Shown: positions 5,770-9,472 of the stretch, piece after piece
How positions within the stretch are numbered: position 1 is the stretch's first letter
Layout: the number at the start of each line of letters is the position of its first letter
Program-made: the position numbers and the translations under genes
Notes under the pieces: model-generated
Told to the model about the DNA's origin: nothing
Database searches by the model: none
Seen by the model: only the letters and a program-made list of their open reading frames with translations
Assembly: GCA_945956975.1 (NCBI GenBank)
Contig: CAMFKC010000043.1
Coordinates: forward strand, 1-9,472
DNA: 9,472 nucleotides
Direction: 5' to 3'
DNA from: an uncultured Methylocystaceae bacterium
GTDB lineage: Bacteria; Pseudomonadota; Alphaproteobacteria; Rhizobiales; Beijerinckiaceae

Positions 5770-7341
5770 ATGACGATCACGCCGCTCCATCCCTTCAACG
5801 GGCTCGATATCGCCGAACTGGTGCGCATCCGCGCGCGGACGCGGCGCGATCATCCCTTCCTGATCTGGGAGCCGTTCGAGGCGGCGGGCGAGACGCTGAC
5901 CTATGGCGGCTTTCACGATCGTGTCGTGCGGCTTGCAGCGGGCATGGCGAAGCGTGGGATCAAGCCGCGCGACTATGTGCTGATCCATCTCGACAATTGC
6001 CTGGAGACCCTGATCGCGTGGTATGCGTGCGCCGATCTCGGCGCCGTGCCCGTCACGACCAACGCGCGGTCGTCGCTCGACGAATTGCAGTATTTCGCGA
6101 GCCATTGCGGCGCGGTTGCAGCGATCACGCAGCCCAAGCTCGCCGATCTCGTCAATCGCGCCAGCACGGATTTCAAGTTCGTCGCCGTGACCTCGCACGA
6201 CAATGGCGCGCCGCCTGCCGCGGGCCATGCGCCGGGAACGGATTCGTTCGAGGCGCTGTTCGGCGAAGCGAGCGATGCGCCGCGCCGCGCCGTCGATCCG
6301 CTGCACCCGATGGGTGTGCAATATACGTCCGGCACGACATCGCGGCCGAAAGGCGTGCTGTGGACCCACGCCAATGCGCTGTGGGGCGCGCGCATCAACG
6401 CCGTGCACGAGGATTTGCGCGCAGACGACGTGCATCTCGTGCACCTGCCGCTGTTCCATACCAATGCGCAGGCCTATTCGATCTTGGCGACCTTGTGGGC
6501 CGGCGCAACCGCCGTCGTCATGCCGCGCTTCTCCGCAAGCCGGTTCTGGCCGATCTCACTGCGCAACCGCTGCACCTGGACCTCAGTCATTCCGTTCTGC
6601 GTGAAGGCCCTGATGGAGATTGATCGGCCATCGGAACATTCCTATCGCCTGTGGGGCAGCGCCGTCTGCGAGCCGCCGACGGACGCGCTATTCGGCGTCA
6701 AGACCATCGGCTGGTGGGGCATGACGGAGACCATCACGCATGGCATCGTCGGCGACGTGCATATGCCCAACACGCCGCTCTCGTGCGGCCGGCCGGCCCC
6801 GGAATACGGCATTCACATCGAGACCGAGGATGGCGCGCCGGTGCAGCCCGGCGAGACCGGGCAACTGAAGGTGCGCGGGCTGCGAGGTCTCTCGCTCTTT
6901 GCGGAATACATCAACAATCCGCAGGCCACGGCTGACGCCTTCGACGAGCGCGGGCTGTTCCTGACCGGAGATCGCGTGACGCTGATGGAATGCGGTTCCA
7001 TCCGCTTTTCGGATCGCGACAAGGACATGCTGAAGGTCGGCGGCGAGAATGTCGCGGCATCCGAGATCGAGCGGGTGATCCTGACGGTGCCCGGTGTGCG
7101 CGAGGTGGCGGTTGTCGCCAAGAAGCACCCGATGCTCGACGAAGCGCCGGTCGCATTCGTGATCGCGGAAGAAAGCCTCGGCGACGCCCCCGCGCTGCCC
7201 GACGCCATCATGGCGGCGTGCAAGAGCGCGCTCGCGAACTTCAAGCATCCGCACGAAGTGCGCGTCGTGAAGGAGATGCCGCGCTCTACGCTGGAAAAAG
7301 TGGCTAAGGCGGAATTGCGGAAGTTGCTGAAGGACGCCTAG
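5770..7341 (+). CDS. ATP-dependent acyl-CoA ligase (AMP-forming, ANL superfamily)
   Basis: A 523-residue AMP-binding enzyme that activates a carboxylic acid to acyl-AMP and then to acyl-CoA. The P-loop 'YTSGTTSRPKGVLWTH' (185-200) is followed by the A5 motif 'GWWGMTET' (314-321), 'TGD' (399-401), the hinge and C-terminal signature 'RDKDMLKVGGENVAASEIE' (416-434) and the catalytic lysine segment 'PRSTLEKVAKAELRKL' (504-519, Lys510). The domain set is complete and the length normal. Overall it resembles the CaiC-like/medium-chain group, but substrate specificity is not readable. The start at 5770 has GAGG 5 bases upstream; an upstream extension to 5668 would overlap the SDR gene. It is downstream of the SDR gene and convergent with the LysR gene, with only 6 bases between the stop codons. 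Confidence 0.93.
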   Translation: MTITPLHPFNGLDIAELVRIRARTRRDHPFLIWEPFEAAGETLTYGGFHDRVVRLAAGMAKRGIKPRDYVLIHLDNCLETLIAWYACADLGAVPVTTNARSSLDELQYFASHCGAVAAITQPKLADLVNRASTDFKFVAVTSHDNGAPPAAGHAPGTDSFEALFGEASDAPRRAVDPLHPMGVQYTSGTTSRPKGVLWTHANALWGARINAVHEDLRADDVHLVHLPLFHTNAQAYSILATLWAGATAVVMPRFSASRFWPISLRNRCTWTSVIPFCVKALMEIDRPSEHSYRLWGSAVCEPPTDALFGVKTIGWWGMTETITHGIVGDVHMPNTPLSCGRPAPEYGIHIETEDGAPVQPGETGQLKVRGLRGLSLFAEYINNPQATADAFDERGLFLTGDRVTLMECGSIRFSDRDKDMLKVGGENVAASEIERVILTVPGVREVAVVAKKHPMLDEAPVAFVIAEESLGDAPALPDAIMAACKSALANFKHPHEVRVVKEMPRSTLEKVAKAELRKLLKDA

Positions 7342-7347
7342 CGAAGA

Positions 7348-8256
7348 TCAGCGCTTTCGCTTCTTCTCGCCGCCATGCTCCGCCGCGACGCGCGCTGCGA
7401 TCGCGGCGATGTCGCGCGCCGCGCGCGAGCCTGGATGATCGATCCAGCTCGCGTGAAACGCGAGATCGGGCAGCGTCGCCTCGCTGCGCACGATCCGCAA
7501 CTCGCCGCGCTTCAACTCGTTGGCGACGATCGCCGGGGGTATGACGGCGACGCCGAGTTTTTCGGCGGTCATGCGCACGACGGTCGCCAGCGAAGCGGAG
7601 GCGTGCAGGCGCGTCTGCGGTGAGCGTGGTCCATTGAACAGCGCGGCCACGGCCGCATAGGGCTGCGTATTGCGTGAGAACGTGACGATGGGAAAACGCG
7701 CGATCTCCTCGATGCGCGCCGCCCGGCGCGGCCAGGCGATGTCCGGGCTGGAAATAAAGGCGAGCGGATAGGTCATCAGGGGCAGGCTCGACGCATTGGG
7801 CGCGCTCACCGGGCCGATCAGAAAAGCGAGATCGAGTTCCTGCATGCGCAGGCGCTCGCGCAGGTTGGGCGATATGTCGACCTCGATCTCCAGCGCGAGA
7901 AGGGGGAAACGCTCCTGCACGGCCTTGAGGAATTGCGTCAGCCAGGTGTGCACGACGGTTTCGGCGACGCCAAGCCGCAGCACGCCGCGCGCGGTCGAAA
8001 CGTCGCCGACGGCTGTGAGCATTTCCGCGCGCAGGCCGAGCAGCTTCTCGGCGTAGAGCAGCAGCTCGCGGCCGCGTGGCGTGGGCGCTGCAATCCGTGC
8101 ATCGCGCGTCAGCACGCGCGCGCCCAAGGCCTGCTCCAGGCCCGCAATGCGCTGGGAGACGGCGGGCTGCGTCGTGTTGAGTTTCGCCGCGGCGCCGCGA
8201 AACGAACCGAGCGTCGCCACCCAGTAGAAGGTCTCGATCTCCTTGAAGTCGAACAC
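7348..8256 (-). CDS. LysR-family transcriptional regulator
   Basis: A 302-residue LTTR, the standard length. The N-terminal winged helix-turn-helix spans about residues 3-62, with 'FYWVATLGSFRGAAAKLNTT' followed by 'QPAVSQRIAGLEQALGARVL' (10-49) and 'PTPRGRELL' (59-67). A linker helix and a periplasmic-binding-like effector domain (about 91-290) follow, including 'GVLRLGVAETVVHTWL' and 'GVAVIPPAIV'. The tail is basic (KKRKR). The start is a GTG at 8256, supported by GGAGG 5 bases upstream. LTTRs usually control a divergent neighbour, here the hydro-lyase gene, and repress themselves. Two T-N11-A sites in the shared intergenic region fit this. It could also influence the convergent ligase and SDR genes. 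The effector is unknown. Confidence 0.95.
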   Translation of the reverse strand: MFDFKEIETFYWVATLGSFRGAAAKLNTTQPAVSQRIAGLEQALGARVLTRDARIAAPTPRGRELLLYAEKLLGLRAEMLTAVGDVSTARGVLRLGVAETVVHTWLTQFLKAVQERFPLLALEIEVDISPNLRERLRMQELDLAFLIGPVSAPNASSLPLMTYPLAFISSPDIAWPRRAARIEEIARFPIVTFSRNTQPYAAVAALFNGPRSPQTRLHASASLATVVRMTAEKLGVAVIPPAIVANELKRGELRIVRSEATLPDLAFHASWIDHPGSRAARDIAAIAARVAAEHGGEKKRKR

Positions 8257-8261
8257 CTGAT

Positions 8262-8266
8262 CCTCC
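8262..8266 (-). promoter_or_regulatory. Ribosome binding site supporting the GTG start of the LysR gene
   Basis: GGAGG on the minus strand lies 5 bases before the GTG at 8256. The HTH starts at the usual distance from this codon, so the non-ATG start is well supported. Confidence 0.75.
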
Positions 8267-8270
8267 GTCT

Positions 8271-8310
8271 CGATAACGGCAGCTTATCGAAATCCATTCA
8301 AAAATACGAT
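8271..8310. promoter_or_regulatory. Putative LysR operator: two T-N11-A sites 23 bases apart
   Basis: CGATAA (8271-8276), 7 bases, then TTATCG (8284-8289) form a perfect inverted repeat holding a T-N11-A (T8274, A8286), the core of LTTR binding sites. A second, less symmetrical site ATT-N9-GAT (8296-8310, T8297, A8309) follows, offset by 23 bases, about two helical turns. This resembles the recognition and activation half-arrangement of LTTR promoters. The first site sits directly upstream of the LysR gene's ribosome site, as expected for autorepression. Assignment is by pattern only. Confidence 0.5.
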
Positions 8311-8358
8311 TGGACTTTATCGCGCCGCGGCGTCGACTATTCAACGGTCACGGCGAAT

Positions 8359-8362
8359 GGAG
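8359..8362 (+). promoter_or_regulatory. Ribosome binding site favouring a TTG start for the hydro-lyase
   Basis: GGAG lies 7 bases before the in-frame TTG at 8370. The competing in-frame ATG at 8400 has no purine-rich site at the right distance, only GGACGGAC. Confidence 0.4.
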
Positions 8363-8369
8363 ATTGACC

Positions 8370-9173
8370 TTGGGCGAAGCGGCGATCGACGGACGGACGA
8401 TGGATGGCCGCGCAGCGCGTCTCGCCTGCCGCAACGGGCAGGTGCCCGGCACCACCGCTGGCCTGGCGCCGGGCTATGTTCAGGGCAATCTCGTCATCCT
8501 GCCGCGCGAGGACGCCGCCGACTTCATGCGCTTCGCGCAGGCAAACCCGAAGCCGTGCCCGATCATCGGCGTGAGCGACGTCGGAAATCCCGCCATCCCC
8601 GCGCTCGGCGCCGATCTCGACATCCGCACCGACATTCCCGGCTACCGCGTGTGGCGCGACGGCGAATGCATCGCCGAGACGGGCGACGTCAGCGAGTTCT
8701 GGCGCGACGACCTCGTCTCCTTCGTGATCGGCTGCTCCTATTCCTTCGAGGAGGCGCTGGTCGAGGACGGGATCGAGATCCGGCACATTACTGAGAACAA
8801 GAAGGTGCCGATGTTCCGCACCTCGATCGCCACCACGCCGGCCGGCCGCTTCCACGGGCCGCTCGTGGTCTCGATGCGCCCGCTCAAGCCCGCCGACGCG
8901 ATCCGCGCGGTGCAGATCACCTCGCGCTATCCGGCCGTCCACGGCGCGCCCGTGCATCTCGGCCTGCCGGACAGGATCGGCATCCGCGACGTGAACGCGC
9001 CCGACTACGGCGACGCGGTGACGGTGCACGAGGACGAGATTCCCGTATTCTGGGCCTGCGGGGTGACGCCGCAGGCGGCGCTCGCCGCCTCGAAACCGCC
9101 CTTTGCGATTACACATGCGCCAGGGTCCATGCTGGTGACGGACCTGAAGAACAGGCAATATGCGGTGATCTGA
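8370..9173 (+). CDS. Putative hydro-lyase, DUF1445/D-glutamate cyclase family (YcsI-like)
   Basis: A 267-residue protein (257 if the ATG at 8400 is used), the normal size for the family that includes Bacillus YcsI and the cyclase domain of mammalian DGLUCY, which converts D-glutamate to 5-oxo-D-proline. Conserved stretches are 'ARLACRNGQVPGTTAGLAPG' (16-35), 'VQGNLVILP' (37-45), 'NPKPCPIIGVSD' (59-70), 'ALGADLDIRTDIPGYRVW' (78-95), 'FVIGCSYSFEEAL' (118-130), 'GPLVVSMRPLKPADAIRAV' (163-181), 'VHGAPVHLG' (190-198), 'PVFWACGVTPQAA' (225-237) and 'ITHAPGSMLVTDL' (247-259). No signal peptide is present. The first ORF codon at 8310 is rejected because it lies in the promoter region. The gene diverges from the LysR gene and precedes a transporter binding protein by 42 bases. 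The actual substrate here is unproven; oxoproline or D-Glu metabolism is only one option. Confidence 0.93.
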   Translation: MGEAAIDGRTMDGRAARLACRNGQVPGTTAGLAPGYVQGNLVILPREDAADFMRFAQANPKPCPIIGVSDVGNPAIPALGADLDIRTDIPGYRVWRDGECIAETGDVSEFWRDDLVSFVIGCSYSFEEALVEDGIEIRHITENKKVPMFRTSIATTPAGRFHGPLVVSMRPLKPADAIRAVQITSRYPAVHGAPVHLGLPDRIGIRDVNAPDYGDAVTVHEDEIPVFWACGVTPQAALAASKPPFAITHAPGSMLVTDLKNRQYAVI

Positions 9174-9215
9174 CGCGACCGCGATCCTGCGGCGCCAACG
9201 ACCGGGAGCGAGGGC

Positions 9216-9472
9216 ATGAAACTCAATCGTCGTGAAGCACTTGCGGGCGCCGCTGCGCTCGCCGCCAGTTTCGGGACCGCGCATGCGCAGGCGGCGGATG
9301 AGATCGTCGTCGGCGCCGTCTTCCCCATGTCCGGCTCGACCGCCCAGACGGGCGTTGATGCGCGCAACGCCATCGAGACCGCGCTCGCCATCATCAACGA
9401 GAAGACCGACCTCGAGCTGCCGCTCGCCAAGGACGCCGGCCTGCCGGGCCTCGGCGGCAAGAAGATCAAGGT
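9216..9472 (+). CDS. ABC transporter substrate-binding protein, branched-chain amino acid type, 3' partial
   Basis: Eighty-five codons are visible before the right edge cuts the gene. The ATG at 9216 has GGGAG 7 bases upstream (9204-9208). The N-terminus is an export signal: 'NRREALAG' (4-11) with paired arginines, a hydrophobic Ala-rich core and a likely cleavage after 'AHA' (22-24). The twin arginines hint at Tat, although the hydrophobic stretch could equally serve Sec. The mature start 'DEIVVGAVFPMSGSTAQTGVD' split across 28-48, plus 'RNAIETALAIINE' (50-62), is the typical opening of Peripla_BP_6/Leu-Ile-Val-binding proteins. Permease and ATPase genes would be expected downstream but lie outside the window. 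It is co-oriented with the hydro-lyase and probably in its transcript, suggesting uptake of the pathway substrate. Confidence 0.85.
   Translation, partial: MKLNRREALAGAAALAASFGTAHAQAADEIVVGAVFPMSGSTAQTGVDARNAIETALAIINEKTDLELPLAKDAGLPGLGGKKIK

Noticed and set aside
6322..6354. Ser in place of the usual Gly in the ligase P-loop (TSGTTSRPKG)
   Set aside because: The AMP-binding signature allows Ser or Gly at this position, so it is not evidence of inactivity.
5644..6459. 271-codon minus-strand frame opposite the ligase
   Set aside because: It is antisense to the ligase coding region and has no motif beyond compositional Arg/His richness.
7304..8344. 346-codon minus-strand frame overlapping the LysR gene
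   Set aside because: It is a frame-shifted shadow of the LysR gene, extremely Arg-rich, and runs through the putative operator region.
8357..8794. ATG-started frame at 8357 within the hydro-lyase region
   Set aside because: It is out of frame with the conserved DUF1445 sequence and becomes Arg-rich nonsense. Its ATG overlaps the likely ribosome site of the real gene.

Overview
The window looks like a chromosomal segment of a GC-rich alphaproteobacterium, most likely Hyphomicrobiales (Rhizobiales). This is inferred from the high GC and GC-rich third codon positions, an N-terminally open glycine-zipper protein of the DUF1236 type common in Bradyrhizobium, Rhodopseudomonas and Methylocystis relatives, and a catabolic and transport gene style usual in that order. 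No RNA genes, insertion sequences, CRISPR arrays or phage genes were found. Coding density is high, and no gene-free stretch exceeds about 130 bases.

Layout, left to right. (1) Positions 3-320 hold the C-terminal part of a DUF1236-like envelope protein, followed by a good intrinsic terminator (341-377). (2) Positions 450-1613 hold a monocistronic M20-family amidohydrolase (hippurate hydrolase-like), with a weak promoter candidate just upstream. It ends at a strong hairpin (1619-1648) shared with the convergent operon. (3) Positions 4827 down to 1656, minus strand, hold a three-gene carbohydrate operon in the order gnd, zwf, gntK: short-form 6-phosphogluconate dehydrogenase, glucose-6-phosphate dehydrogenase and gluconokinase. 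Both entries to 6-phosphogluconate, from glucose-6-P and from gluconate, sit beside the oxidative exit to ribulose-5-P. The lactonase gene pgl and the Entner-Doudoroff genes edd and eda are absent from the group. (4) Positions 4932-7341, plus strand, hold a classical SDR oxidoreductase and an ATP-dependent acyl-CoA ligase. They look like a catabolic pair of unknown substrate, separated by 79 bases that contain a perfect small hairpin next to the ligase ribosome binding site. (5) Positions 8256 down to 7348, minus strand, hold a LysR-family regulator that converges on the ligase with only 6 bases between stop codons. (6) From 8370 onward, plus strand and divergent from the LysR gene, lie a putative hydro-lyase of the DUF1445/D-glutamate cyclase family and the start of a branched-chain amino acid-type ABC transporter binding protein that runs off the right edge. 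The LysR/hydro-lyase intergenic region carries two T-N11-A sites 23 bases apart, the best regulatory signal in the window.

Regions 4-6 are plausibly one LysR-controlled uptake and catabolism locus (import, hydro-lyase or cyclase step, CoA activation, oxidation), but the substrate cannot be read from the sequence. I saw no clear evidence for a wholly new system. The points worth a second look are the regulatory architecture around the LysR gene, the unusual cofactor loop in Gnd and the pgl-less operon.
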